This document shows positions 41,524-50,442 of a DNA stretch of 55,577 bases, in pieces. The notes under the pieces were generated by a model, which was not told where the DNA came from, searched no databases, and saw only the letters and a program-made list of their open reading frames with translations. The stretch spans positions 1-55,577 of the forward strand of contig JAQXZA010000048.1 in assembly GCA_029226955.1 (NCBI GenBank), in the 5' to 3' direction. This DNA is from Clostridia bacterium. Its GTDB lineage: Bacteria > Bacillota > Clostridia > Oscillospirales > Acutalibacteraceae. The translations under genes and the position numbers were made by a program. Numbering within the stretch: position 1 is the stretch's first letter; the number at the start of each line of letters is the position of its first letter.

Positions 41524-42141
41524 TATGACTTTTGTGCTTTTGGAGGAGATTAGTTTTTCGTCGTTCATTTTTTTTAGTTCACGCATCATTGCACTTCTGT
41601 CAACAGCAAGATAATCGGCAAGGTCAGACAGCGGCAAGGGCAGTATAATAGTTTTGCTGTCGCTTTGTGCGGATATAAATTCAAAATACATAAGCAATTT
41701 GTTTCTTATTTTTCGCTGGGAAAGAATATTTATATGTAAACGGTATTTTGAAGATGTTGAAAAAATAATGTTATTTATAAATTTTAGGTGATTTTGACAA
41801 TTTTTTTTGCACTGTGATATGACTGAGTCGTATCTGAAAAATTTTACTGTACAATTTTTTTTTGCAAGAAGATAGTATAAATTTTCATTGGTATCAGGCG
41901 AAAATCTGTTTCCGAATATGTTTCCGGGTTCATAATATTCTATGATGCTTTTTTCTCCGTCGGTATTAACACTCATAAGATATGCCAGTCCGTCGTACAT
42001 TATACCGACGTTTTCTGACATTGATGTGAAACGCATTATTATGTCACCTTTTTTATATTTTTTCTCTCCGGAATTAAGACAAGCAAGCGTATCACTTATT
42101 TCCTTTTCAGTCATATCACAAAAAACTGAATATTTATTCAT
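41506..42141 (-). CDS. Crp/Fnr family transcriptional regulator
   Basis: A cyclic-nucleotide-binding-like beta-roll (KKGDIIMRFTSMSENVGIMYDG then EYYEPGNIFGN) is followed by a long helix and a winged HTH with LPLSDLADYLAVDRSAMMRELKKM. The 211 residues match the family. There is no clear Fnr-type N-terminal Cys cluster, so the effector is unknown. The start is the ATG at 42141 after GGAGGGCATAAA; a 32-residue upstream extension covers promoter sequence. The final codons MRNS-stop come from a heptamer repeat. It is divergent from nrdDG and likely controls it and itself. Confidence 0.9.
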   Translation of the reverse strand: MNKYSVFCDMTEKEISDTLACLNSGEKKYKKGDIIMRFTSMSENVGIMYDGLAYLMSVNTDGEKSIIEYYEPGNIFGNRFSPDTNENLYYLLAKKNCTVKFFRYDSVISQCKKNCQNHLKFINNIIFSTSSKYRLHINILSQRKIRNKLLMYFEFISAQSDSKTIILPLPLSDLADYLAVDRSAMMRELKKMNDEKLISSKSTKVIIMRNS

Positions 42142-42197
42142 TTTATGCCCTCCTATATAATGTAGAATATTTTTGTGCAAAACGCTATATATTGTAT

Positions 42198-42225
42198 TGT
42201 AACATATATATGTTGCAAATGCAAC
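42198..42225. promoter_or_regulatory. overlapping palindromes (Crp/Fnr-like operators)
   Basis: TGTAACATATATATGTTGCA (42198-42217) is a 20-base palindrome with one mismatch pair, similar in form to Crp/Fnr sites. GTTGCAAATGCAAC (42212-42225) is a perfect palindrome overlapping it. They lie 57 bases upstream of the regulator start. Confidence 0.65.
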
Positions 42226-42283
42226 AGACAAATTCATTGTTTTAAGCTAAAATGTATATCGTACTTCAAAATTCGGATTTACC

Positions 42284-42300
42284 GTAAATATTATATTTAC
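42284..42300. promoter_or_regulatory. palindrome upstream of nrdD
   Basis: GTAAATATTATATTTAC is a perfect 17-base palindrome followed by ATTATAAAC, 68 bases before the nrdD start. It may be an operator over the nrdDG promoter. Confidence 0.5.
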
Positions 42301-42367
42301 ATTATAAACTGATTTCAACAATACAAATTGATAATACAGAAAATAATTAAATTCAGGAGTGACATTG

Positions 42368-44527
42368 ATGAAAATAATCAAAAGAAACGGCTCGGAAGAA
42401 AACTTTAACGGCACAAAAATTATTGCCGCTGTTACAAAGGCAAACAATGCCTCTGACAAGAAGTATCTTTCAAACGAACAAATCACGGATATTGCGGAAT
42501 ATGTGGAATACAAATGTATGAAAATGAATCGTGCCGTATCCGTTGAGGAAATTCAGGATATGGTTGAAGATCAGATTATGGCAAAGGGTGCTTTTGAGCT
42601 TGCAAGAAACTATGTAAAATACCGCTACAACCGCTCTCTTGTAAGACGTTCAAACACAACCGACAACAAAATCCTCAGCCTTATTGAGTGCAATAATGAG
42701 GAAGTAAAACAGGAAAACTCAAACAAAAATCCTACCGTAAACAGCGTTCAGCGTGACTATATGGCGGGTGAAGTCAGCAGAGACCTGACAAAGCGTATTC
42801 TTCTCCCACAGGATATTGTTGAGGCACACGAAAAGGGTATTATTCATTTTCACGATTCGGACTATTTTGCACAACATATGCACAACTGCGACCTTGTAAA
42901 CCTTGAAGATATGCTGCAAAACGGCACTGTCATCAGTGAAACTCTTATCGAAAAACCACACAGCTTTTCAACAGCCTGTAACATAGCTACACAGATTATC
43001 GCACAGGTTGCAAGTAATCAGTACGGCGGTCAGAGCATAAGCCTTGCACATCTTGCTCCGTTTGTACAGATTTCAAGAGAAAAAATTAAGCGTGAATTTT
43101 TGCACGAACTTGAAGAAATGGACTGCATTATTCCACAGGAGAAAATTGACTATATAGTTGAAGAAAGACTCAAAAAAGAAATTACAAAGGGTGTTCAGAC
43201 AATTCAGTATCAGGTTGTGACGCTTCTTACAACAAATGGTCAGGCACCTTTTGTTACGGTATTTATGTATCTTAACGAGGCGAAAAACGAGCGTGAGAAA
43301 AAAGACCTTGCTATGATTATCGAGGAAACTCTGCGTCAGCGTTACACAGGTGTAAAAAATGAGGCTGGTGCGTGGGTTACACCGGCTTTCCCGAAACTCA
43401 TTTACGTTCTTGAAGAGGATAATATACACGAGGGCGACCCTTATTACTATCTTACCGAGCTTGCCGCAAAATGCACATCAAAGAGAATGGTTCCCGACTA
43501 TATTTCAGAAAAGAAAATGAAGGAACTCAAAGAGGGCAACTGTTTCCCAGTTATGGGTTGCAGAAGTGCTTTAAGTCCGTGGAAAGACGAAAACGGCAAT
43601 TACAAATTCTATGGCAGATTCAATCAGGGTGTCGTAACGATTAACCTTGTTGATGTCGCACTTTCATCAGGCGGTGATTTTGATAAATTCTGGAAAATCT
43701 TTGACGAAAGACTTGATTTGTGCTATCGTGCATTGATGTGCCGTCACAACAGACTTAAAGGCACATTGTCTGACGCTGCACCTATTCTTTGGCAGTACGG
43801 TGCAATTTCAAGACTTAAAAAAGGAGAACCGATTGACAAACTGCTTTACGGTGGATATTCAACGATTTCACTCGGATATGCCGGTCTTTGCGAATGTGTA
43901 AGATATATGACAGGTAAGTCACACACAGACCCCGACGCAACGCCTTTTGCACTTGATGTTATGAAATATATGAATAATGCCTGTGAAAAATGGAAAGAGG
44001 AAACAGACATTGCATTCGGTATATACGGCACACCGCTTGAAAGCACAACCTACAAATTCTCTAAATGTCTGCAAAAGCGTTTCGGCATAATCAAGGGTGT
44101 TACCGACAAAAACTACATCACAAACAGCTATCACGTTCACGTTACTGAGGACATCAACGCTTTTGAAAAGCTGAAATTTGAGTCACAGTTTCAGGCACTT
44201 TCAACAGGCGGTGCAGTAAGCTATATTGAAGTTCCGAATATGCAGGATAATATTCCGGCGGTTTTACAGGTTATCAAATTTATCTATGATAACATTATGT
44301 ATGCTGAACTTAACACAAAGAGTGATTTTTGTCAGGTTTGCGGTTACAGCGGCGAAATACAGATTGTCAAAGATGAGGACAACAAACTTGTATGGGAATG
44401 TCCAAAGTGTCACAACCGTGACCAAGCAAAGATGAATGTTGCAAGAAGAACTTGCGGATATATCGGCACTCAGTACTGGAATCAGGGTCGCACACAGGAA
44501 ATTCAGGAAAGGGTAATGCATCTTTAA
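42368..44527 (+). CDS. nrdD: anaerobic ribonucleoside-triphosphate reductase NrdD
   Basis: NrdD makes dNTPs from NTPs by a glycyl-radical mechanism in the absence of oxygen. Residues ~1-95 are the ATP-cone (MKIIKRNGSEENFNGTKI). The barrel carries GIIHFHDSDYF, QSISLAHLAPFV and the substrate-site Cys in VMGCRSALSPW. Two CxxC pairs near the C-terminus (CQVCGYSGE and CPKCHNR) bind zinc; the glycyl radical residue is the Gly in RTCGYIG (about residue 700). The start is ATG 42368, 8 bases after AGGAG; the GTG at 42359 overlaps that site. 719 residues. nrdG follows after 2 bases. Confidence 0.97.
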   Translation: MKIIKRNGSEENFNGTKIIAAVTKANNASDKKYLSNEQITDIAEYVEYKCMKMNRAVSVEEIQDMVEDQIMAKGAFELARNYVKYRYNRSLVRRSNTTDNKILSLIECNNEEVKQENSNKNPTVNSVQRDYMAGEVSRDLTKRILLPQDIVEAHEKGIIHFHDSDYFAQHMHNCDLVNLEDMLQNGTVISETLIEKPHSFSTACNIATQIIAQVASNQYGGQSISLAHLAPFVQISREKIKREFLHELEEMDCIIPQEKIDYIVEERLKKEITKGVQTIQYQVVTLLTTNGQAPFVTVFMYLNEAKNEREKKDLAMIIEETLRQRYTGVKNEAGAWVTPAFPKLIYVLEEDNIHEGDPYYYLTELAAKCTSKRMVPDYISEKKMKELKEGNCFPVMGCRSALSPWKDENGNYKFYGRFNQGVVTINLVDVALSSGGDFDKFWKIFDERLDLCYRALMCRHNRLKGTLSDAAPILWQYGAISRLKKGEPIDKLLYGGYSTISLGYAGLCECVRYMTGKSHTDPDATPFALDVMKYMNNACEKWKEETDIAFGIYGTPLESTTYKFSKCLQKRFGIIKGVTDKNYITNSYHVHVTEDINAFEKLKFESQFQALSTGGAVSYIEVPNMQDNIPAVLQVIKFIYDNIMYAELNTKSDFCQVCGYSGEIQIVKDEDNKLVWECPKCHNRDQAKMNVARRTCGYIGTQYWNQGRTQEIQERVMHL

Positions 44528-44529
44528 TT

Positions 44530-45066
44530 ATGAATTACGGTGAAATAAAAAAATGCGATATTGCAAACGGTGAGGGTGTGAGAGTTTCATTATTTGTTTC
44601 GGGCTGTACTCATCACTGCAAAGGCTGTTTTAACAGTGAAACTTGGGATTTTAACTACGGAAAGCCGTTTACAGACGATATACAAAAGGAAATAATAAAC
44701 GCACTGTCACACGAATATATAAACGGTTTGTCACTTCTCGGCGGCGAACCGTTTGAAATACAAAATCAGCGTGTTCTTTTGCCTTTTATTCAGAAAGTCA
44801 GGAATATTTTTCCCGACAAGACAATATGGTGCTACACGGGTTACACTCTCGACAAAGACCTCATAAAAGGTGGAAAGGCTTATTGCGAATGTACGGACGG
44901 TATGCTTGAATGTATTGACATTCTTGTTGACGGCGAGTTTATCGAAAATCTGAAAGATATATCCCTTGCTTTTAAAGGTTCATCAAATCAGCGTATTATC
45001 GACATAAAAAAATCCGCTGAAACAAACACTATCGTCCTTTGGCAGAACAAAAGCAGACAAATTTAA
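44530..45066 (+). CDS. nrdG: anaerobic NrdD-activating radical SAM enzyme NrdG
   Basis: NrdG installs the glycyl radical on NrdD using SAM and a [4Fe-4S] cluster held by Cys26, Cys30 and Cys33 (CTHHCKGC). SLLGGEPFE is the SAM-binding GGE motif. 178 residues. The ATG at 44530 begins 2 bases after the nrdD stop, so translation is coupled; a longer upstream frame lies inside nrdD and is discarded. A terminator follows directly. Confidence 0.95.
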   Translation: MNYGEIKKCDIANGEGVRVSLFVSGCTHHCKGCFNSETWDFNYGKPFTDDIQKEIINALSHEYINGLSLLGGEPFEIQNQRVLLPFIQKVRNIFPDKTIWCYTGYTLDKDLIKGGKAYCECTDGMLECIDILVDGEFIENLKDISLAFKGSSNQRIIDIKKSAETNTIVLWQNKSRQI

Positions 45067-45067
45067 G

Positions 45068-45112
45068 AAAATCCCCGACGTATTGAAAATTATCAATAGT
45101 CGGGGATTTTTT
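45068..45112 (+). terminator. terminator of nrdDG
   Basis: AAAATCCCCGAC (45068-45079) / GTCGGGGATTTT (45099-45110) with a continuing T run. Confidence 0.93.
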
Positions 45113-45285
45113 GAATTATTTTTTGTTTTTTACTGAATTTTGTTGCACATTTGTTACACTTTGAAGAGTATAATAATAAATAGACATAAAATTTAGCTAT
45201 TTTTTATTTAAAATACACTGTTAAATTGTATTGTTTGTATGCTATAATAATATAAAATAAAATTTTTATCTTCGGAGGAATTACT

Positions 45286-45594
45286 ATGGAAATCAAAACT
45301 AACATCAGCAATCAGAACCTTATCGTTTCTTTGAGTGGCAGACTTGACACTATCACATCTTCTCAGCTTGAAGACGAAATCAAAAGCTTTAACCTTGAAG
45401 ACTTTGAAACCGTTACGCTTAATATGCGTGAACTCGAATATATTTCGAGTGCCGGACTGCGTGTTGTCCTTAAAATACATAAAAAGGTGTCAAAACTCGG
45501 ACATAAACTGGTACTTGAAAATGTCAGCAATATGGTAATGGAAATCTTTAAGATGACGGGAATGGCTGATTTTCTCAACATTAAAAAAGAATAA
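45286..45594 (+). CDS. STAS-domain anti-sigma factor antagonist
   Basis: The 102 residues form one STAS domain: LIVSLSGRLDTITSSQLEDEI, then TLNMRELEYISSAGLRVVLKIHK, in which a Ser of YISSAGL is the usual phosphorylation site. Proteins of this SpoIIAA/RsbV type bind anti-sigma kinases and free a sigma factor. No anti-sigma kinase or sigma gene is adjacent, so this is not a spoIIA operon; it may serve another partner switch. An extended -10 (TGCTATAAT at 45240-45248) and CGGAGGAATTACT precede the gene. Confidence 0.92.
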   Translation: MEIKTNISNQNLIVSLSGRLDTITSSQLEDEIKSFNLEDFETVTLNMRELEYISSAGLRVVLKIHKKVSKLGHKLVLENVSNMVMEIFKMTGMADFLNIKKE

Positions 45595-45650
45595 TATTTT
45601 CAATGGCAAACGAGGACAAAATAAGATCTATGTTATTAACTGTGCTGATA

Positions 45651-45680
45651 AAAAGCCCGACAATTTCGTTGGGCTTTTTG
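45651..45680 (+). terminator. terminator after the STAS gene
   Basis: AAAAGCCC (45651-45658) / GGGCTTTTT (45671-45679). Confidence 0.85.
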
Positions 45681-45743
45681 AATTTGATGTATATTTTGAA
45701 AAATAAGTGTGATATAATAGATTTTGAAAAGGAGTGTTTCTAA

Positions 45744-46325
45744 ATGATTTTGTATATAGACGGAGCTGTGAGAGAAAAGTCGAGAACAAGAGAACTTGCG
45801 GATTATCTTGTCAGCAAATTTCCCGATAATACCGAAATTGAATATGTAAGGCTAAACGAGGAAAATATTTTACCGCTGAACGATAAAACACTTTTTATGC
45901 GTGAGGAATTATGCAGAAGTGGCGATTTTAACAACGATTATTTTAAGTATGCAAAGCAGTTTGCAAGAGCTGATGAAATAATATTCGTTTCACCTTACTG
46001 GGATTTATCGTTTCCGTCCGTTATAAAGACTTATCTTGAAAATATATGTGTTGTCGGTCTTACTTTTTCTTATTCGGATAAGGGAATACCCGTCAGTATG
46101 TGTAAAGCAAAAAGATTGTATTATGTTACAACTGCTGGCGGTATAATTACAGATGATTCTTTCGGGTATGGATATGTTAAAACCCTGTTGCAGAAAATGT
46201 TCGGCGTAAAAGAGTCATTTCTTATCAAGGCGGAAAACCTTGATGTTTTCGGCAGTGACCAAAATAAAATAATGTCAGATACAAAAAGAAAAATAGACGC
46301 TTTATTGGCTGAAAATAATATTTGA
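45744..46325 (+). CDS. flavodoxin-like NAD(P)H-dependent oxidoreductase
   Basis: The 193-residue protein has the flavodoxin_2 pattern: an N-terminal strand and basic turn (LYIDGAVREKSRTRELADYL) for FMN phosphate binding, then EIIFVSPYWDLSFPSVIKTYLENI and LYYVTTAGG for the isoalloxazine site. This is close to azoreductase/quinone reductase families. Likely FMN-bound and cytosolic. Context: 21 bases before a thioredoxin-like gene, which suggests a shared role in thiol or quinone redox balance. Confidence 0.88.
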   Translation: MILYIDGAVREKSRTRELADYLVSKFPDNTEIEYVRLNEENILPLNDKTLFMREELCRSGDFNNDYFKYAKQFARADEIIFVSPYWDLSFPSVIKTYLENICVVGLTFSYSDKGIPVSMCKAKRLYYVTTAGGIITDDSFGYGYVKTLLQKMFGVKESFLIKAENLDVFGSDQNKIMSDTKRKIDALLAENNI

Positions 46326-46346
46326 ATTTTGATTGGAGAGTTTAAT

Positions 46347-46667
46347 ATGAATGACGATATAATACCTGTTGATTCCTATGATTTTGACGAGAGAATAGAA
46401 AAAGGCATTGTAATTGTTGATTTTTATTCCGAATGGTGCGTACACAGCAAGGGCATTGAACCTATTATTGAGGAAATAGCCGACCAGTATTATGACAGCA
46501 TAAGGGTTCTTGCACTTGATGTTGAACAGTCGCCCGATGTTGCAATGCACTATGAAATAGAAACAACACCGACAATAATAATTTTCAAGGACGGCAAAAT
46601 TGTACACCGCATAACAGGTGCAAATCCGCCGAGTACATATTCTGACGCACTCGACGAATTACTGTAA
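46347..46667 (+). CDS. thioredoxin-like protein with a CVHS active site
   Basis: The 106-residue thioredoxin fold is complete: IVIVDFYSEWCVHSKGIEPIIEEIA, then VEQSPDVAMHYEIETTPTIIIFKDGK with the cis-Pro (TTP). The active site is W-C-V-H-S (Cys31-Ser34) rather than CGPC, so the resolving Cys is replaced by Ser. It can form mixed disulfides but should be poor at standard dithiol reduction. Start: ATG 46347 with GGAGAG 6 bases upstream. Confidence 0.9.
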   Translation: MNDDIIPVDSYDFDERIEKGIVIVDFYSEWCVHSKGIEPIIEEIADQYYDSIRVLALDVEQSPDVAMHYEIETTPTIIIFKDGKIVHRITGANPPSTYSDALDELL

Positions 46668-46697
46668 GATAACAAATTAAACAAATTAACCATTTTG

Positions 46698-47954
46698 TCA
46701 GCTTAACATATTTTTTGAGTATTTCCACGAGATTATTCTCATAACAGCGTGGTCAATAAGGCTTTCGTCAATTATGCCATCATTTACCGCCTGTTTTATA
46801 TCGTTAAAGGACGATTCAATGTCGCTTATCGTAAGCATATCATTTCCGGCAAGAACCGCCGTAACAACAGGGGAATAATCTCCGCTGTACTGCTTTATTG
46901 CGTCCATAGCAAGGTCATCTGTAACGATAATTCCCGTAAAGCCGAGCTTGTCACGAAGAATATTATGAACATCTGCCGAAATTGACGACGGTTTTGTGCT
47001 GTCCATACAGTTTACTATATTGTGGCTCACCATAACGAGATTTGCACCGCTGTCTATACCGGCTTTGAATGGAACAAAATCGTTGTTTTCAAAGGTTTCA
47101 TAGTTACGGTCATCAATGGCAATTCCCGTATGTGTATCCGCATTGCTTGCATAGCCCGGAAAATGCTTTAATGTTACGGAAACACCATTTTGCTGACTGA
47201 TTTTTGTTACTGCACTGACATATTCGGCGGTTGTCTGAGCGTTTTCACCGAGTGAACGGTCATATATAAAATCCGATTCGTTTGTTGAAATATCGCATAC
47301 GGGTGCAAAATTCGTATCAATCATAAGTGAAGAAATCAAGTCGGCTTTTTCTTTGGCGTCAGATTTTATTGCGTCCATACCGCCCGATTCATAAAGCGAG
47401 CGTGGGGATTGAAATTTGTGTTCCGCAAGATTTTCATTGTTGCTTATGCGTACAACTGTTCCGCCTTCCTCATCAACTGATATTGTCATAGGGATTTTTT
47501 GTGAATTTTTATATGAAGTCACATCGGCAATAACTTCATCTTTTGTTTTGCCCTCAAAATCTCGTCCGAAAAGTACATATCCGCCGAGATGATATTGTTG
47601 TGCGGTTTCGACGGCATTTTCCGACGGACAGCGGGCATAAAGCATTTGACCGATTTTTTCGTCCAATGTCATCATTTTTACCAGTTTATATGCGTCCTCA
47701 TAGTATTCAGAAAAAATACCGTTATCCTGCCACTGTTGAGGTATGGCTGTAACAGGTTTGCTGTTTTCAGAAATATCAGCGGAACTGTCAGGGGAATTTT
47801 CCGACTGTTCGCTTATTTGTGAGGATTGCAGAGAACTTTCCTGTTGAGAAGAAGTGTTTTTTGTATTATCACTGTTTGAACAGGCACCAAGTACCATTAT
47901 AAGTGCCGCCGTAAGTAAAATTGCTGTCGGACGTTTTAAATATTTCAACTGCAT
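46698..47954 (-). CDS. GH3 beta-N-acetylhexosaminidase-like lipoprotein
   Basis: The signal peptide ends in LGAC with Cys25 lipidated, followed by a Ser-rich linker of ~45 residues. The GH3 barrel has MTISVDEEGGTVVRIS, TLKHFPGYASNADTH (general acid/base region of the NagZ type), LVMVSHNIVN and GIIVTDDLAMDAI with the Asp nucleophile. It likely removes GlcNAc from muropeptides or host glycans outside the membrane. Third gene of a reverse-strand unit with the PHP and NUDIX genes; it starts 14 bases after the PHP stop behind CGGAGGAAAATT. Confidence 0.93.
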   Translation of the reverse strand: MQLKYLKRPTAILLTAALIMVLGACSNSDNTKNTSSQQESSLQSSQISEQSENSPDSSADISENSKPVTAIPQQWQDNGIFSEYYEDAYKLVKMMTLDEKIGQMLYARCPSENAVETAQQYHLGGYVLFGRDFEGKTKDEVIADVTSYKNSQKIPMTISVDEEGGTVVRISNNENLAEHKFQSPRSLYESGGMDAIKSDAKEKADLISSLMIDTNFAPVCDISTNESDFIYDRSLGENAQTTAEYVSAVTKISQQNGVSVTLKHFPGYASNADTHTGIAIDDRNYETFENNDFVPFKAGIDSGANLVMVSHNIVNCMDSTKPSSISADVHNILRDKLGFTGIIVTDDLAMDAIKQYSGDYSPVVTAVLAGNDMLTISDIESSFNDIKQAVNDGIIDESLIDHAVMRIISWKYSKNMLS

Positions 47955-47968
47955 AATTTTCCTCCGAT

Positions 47969-48742
47969 TTATATTGTGTCAATAACATTAAGATTCAGTT
48001 CTTTTGCCATTTCTCTTGCAAGCTGTACATAGCTGTCATTTACCTGTTCAGGCTGATGATTGTCCGAACCGATAAGCACTCTTATATTACGTTTTGAAAC
48101 CTTTTCCCAAAAGGCTTTATGCGGATAAGGATAACGAACTCCGTCAGGGTACATTCTTTGTTCACGTCTTAAACCGTTTGCATTAAATTCAAGAATCATA
48201 TTGTTTTCTTCGGCACAGTCAATTATCATATCACAGGCTTTTTCGCTATTTTCGTCCGGCTTTAAGTCGTTTATGAACATAAGGTCGGGGTGTGCGACAA
48301 AAGCAAACAAACCTGTCTTTATCGCCTCGCATACGGCACTTGCATAACTTACATAATCTTTTGTTGAATCCGCAAAAAAGATGTTGTTCATAATTCCCTG
48401 TGAGTTGTTATATGTGTGTTCGCCAAGTGCAAGATAATCAAGTCCACGATTTTCAAGCAGTTCTTTATAGTATGAAAGATATTCAGGGTAATATTCAGTT
48501 TCAAGACCTTTGAGGATTTTGATTTTGTCGCCGTAAACATTTTTAAGTCGTTCAAGTTCATTCAGATAATCGTCAAGTTCATCATATTTCATTCTAAGAC
48601 CGTAATCGTGGTCGGGGAAAGGTGCGTGGTCAGAAAATCCGAGAATTTGTACTCCCTGATTTATTGCGGCTTTTACATAATCTTCTTCTGTGCCTTGTGC
48701 GTGCATACAGCGATAGGTGTGTGTATGAAAATTTGTAATCAT
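47969..48742 (-). CDS. PHP-family histidinol-phosphatase-like phosphoesterase
   Basis: The PHP metal motif HTHTYRC (His6, His8) opens the protein; GFSDHAPFP, GLETEYYPEY, ALGEHTY, FVAHPDLM and IGSDNHQPEQV carry the remaining metal ligands. This is the HisK-type histidinol phosphatase fold (257 residues). No other his genes are nearby, so the substrate may differ. Its ATG overlaps the NUDIX stop by 4 bases (ATGA). Confidence 0.9.
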   Translation of the reverse strand: MITNFHTHTYRCMHAQGTEEDYVKAAINQGVQILGFSDHAPFPDHDYGLRMKYDELDDYLNELERLKNVYGDKIKILKGLETEYYPEYLSYYKELLENRGLDYLALGEHTYNNSQGIMNNIFFADSTKDYVSYASAVCEAIKTGLFAFVAHPDLMFINDLKPDENSEKACDMIIDCAEENNMILEFNANGLRREQRMYPDGVRYPYPHKAFWEKVSKRNIRVLIGSDNHQPEQVNDSYVQLAREMAKELNLNVIDTI

Positions 48743-49260
48743 AAAATCATCTCCAAAACTTTTTTAAATTCTTCATATTTAATACAATAATTTTTGTCGC
48801 CGTTTCTGAGTTTTTCTGACAGCGTGTTTATGTCAATCCATACAAGCTCGTCAATTTCTTCTTGCTGAAACGAAAGCTCAGAGTTTTCAACACGTCGGTT
48901 GATTAAATATACATCATTAAATTCATTGCTGATGAATTTATCGTGATGAATACATAATTTTTGTCTGAAAAGAAATATCAGTTCATCTGATTTTATTTTC
49001 AGACCAATTTCTTCACCTATTTCACGTATGGCGGCAGACAATGAGTTTTCGCCCGAATCAATATGTCCCGTACAAGCTGCATCAAAACACAGCGGAAACG
49101 AGTCCTTATCCTTGCAACGCTTTTGCAAGAGGACTTTGTTGTCCTGTACAATCCATATATGAACGCTTCCGTGCCAGTCGCCGTCAGTATGAACGGCAGA
49201 ACGTTCTTTTTTTGTGCCTGTAAAATTACCGTTTTCATCAAGTACATCAAACAATTCCAT
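48739..49260 (-). CDS. NUDIX hydrolase (IDI-like)
   Basis: The NUDIX box runs from GHIDSGE to REIGEEIG with correct spacing. The first residues ELFDVLDENGNFTGTKKER and GSVHIWIV place it in the same IDI-like subgroup as the protein at 2658, and DEYEEF-type C-terminus is helical. Substrate unknown. Start: the ATG at 49260 after GTGAGGGAT; four further residues upstream overlap this site. First gene of the NUDIX-PHP-GH3 unit. Confidence 0.9.
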   Translation of the reverse strand: MELFDVLDENGNFTGTKKERSAVHTDGDWHGSVHIWIVQDNKVLLQKRCKDKDSFPLCFDAACTGHIDSGENSLSAAIREIGEEIGLKIKSDELIFLFRQKLCIHHDKFISNEFNDVYLINRRVENSELSFQQEEIDELVWIDINTLSEKLRNGDKNYCIKYEEFKKVLEMIL

Positions 49261-49375
49261 AATATCCCTCACTTTTCCTTTTACAGTCTAATATTAGCAT
49301 AAATTGTTCAGAAATACAATGACTATGCAAGGCTCAAAAAAATACTATAATGATAATTTTACAATAAAACTTGTA

Positions 49376-49519
49376 TTTACAAACGGCAAAAAATATAGTA
49401 TATTATCGATGGATGGTATTTGTAAAAAACCGTACCTTAAATATAAAGATATTTTGTCAGTATTAAGAACGAATACCATATTTTCTGTATATTTTTGGAA
49501 AATATGGATTTTTTATTTT
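49376..49519 (+). promoter_or_regulatory. panB promoter and structured leader with terminator
   Basis: Promoter TTTACA (49376-49381), 17 bases, TATATT (49399-49404). The expected transcript starts near 49411. An 11-bp stem is possible between ATGGTATTTGT (49413-49423) and ACGAATACCAT (49469-49479). A terminator, CCATATTTTC (49476-49485) / GAAAATATGG (49498-49507) with a T-rich tail, shares CCAT with that stem, so the two cannot both form fully. panB starts 60 bases further on. Confidence 0.6.
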
Positions 49520-49580
49520 GGGAAGTATTGACAGTACAGTTTTCTATCCGAATTTTTAAAAAATACAGGAGAATGATTTT

Positions 49581-50423
49581 ATGAAAAATACGGTGACAAC
49601 TTTTTTACAGGCAAAACAAAAAGGAATAAAACTCTCAATGCTTACTGCATACGATTATTCAACGGCAAAACTTATCAGCAATTCGGGAATAAACGCAATA
49701 CTGGTTGGTGATTCTCTCGGAAATGTAATACTCGGCTATGAGGATACTGTATCAGTAACAATGGAGGATATGATTCATCACAGCCGTGCGGTTGCAAGAG
49801 GCTCGTCCGACAGCCTTGTTGTAACGGATATGCCTTTTATGTCTTATCAGACATCAGTATATGACGCACTTGTAAACGCAGGACGTCTTATGAAAGAGGG
49901 CAGAGCAAATGCCGTTAAACTTGAAGGCGGAAAAAGCGTTTGCCCACAGATTGAGGCGATAGTTTCGGCTGGTATTCCTGTAATGGCTCATTTAGGTTTG
50001 ACACCGCAGTCCGTCAATGCTTTTGGTGGTTATAAAATACAGGGCAAAACAGAACAGTCGGCAAAACAGCTTGTTGAAAATGCTCTTGCGGTTGAAAAGG
50101 CTGGTGCTTTTGCACTTGTGCTGGAATGTGTTCCTGAAAAACTTGCGTCGTTTATAACATCAAAGTTAAGTATTCCGACAATAGGAATAGGTGCCGGTTC
50201 AGGCTGTGACGGACAGATTCTTGTGTATCAGGATATGCTCGGAATGTTTTCAGATTATGTGCCGAAATTTGTCAGACAATTTTCAAATGTCGGAGAAATA
50301 ATGGTACAGGCATTCAAAGACTATGACAACAGTGTAAAAAACGGAGAATTTCCAACGGCTGAACACAGTTATTCAATAGATGATGAAGTAATACAGAATG
50401 TAATAAACGAATATAAAGATTGA
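49581..50423 (+). CDS. panB: ketopantoate hydroxymethyltransferase PanB
   Basis: PanB transfers a hydroxymethyl group from methylene-THF to ketoisovalerate. Family motifs are present: [76 protein letters not shown] and [23 protein letters not shown] with the Mg ligands. 280 residues. First gene of panB-panC-panD'-'coaBC, behind CAGGAGAATGATTTT. Confidence 0.97.
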   Translation: MKNTVTTFLQAKQKGIKLSMLTAYDYSTAKLISNSGINAILVGDSLGNVILGYEDTVSVTMEDMIHHSRAVARGSSDSLVVTDMPFMSYQTSVYDALVNAGRLMKEGRANAVKLEGGKSVCPQIEAIVSAGIPVMAHLGLTPQSVNAFGGYKIQGKTEQSAKQLVENALAVEKAGAFALVLECVPEKLASFITSKLSIPTIGIGAGSGCDGQILVYQDMLGMFSDYVPKFVRQFSNVGEIMVQAFKDYDNSVKNGEFPTAEHSYSIDDEVIQNVINEYKD

Positions 50424-50442
50424 TATTGAGAAAGGAAGTACA

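Noticed and set aside
45286-45594. spoIIAA of the spoIIA operon
   Set aside because: The STAS domain fits, but spoIIAB and sigF do not follow, so I give only the family name.
49304-49531. Forward frame of 75 residues upstream of panB
   Set aside because: It crosses the promoter and the terminator of the panB leader and has no ribosome-binding site; the region is better explained as a regulatory leader.
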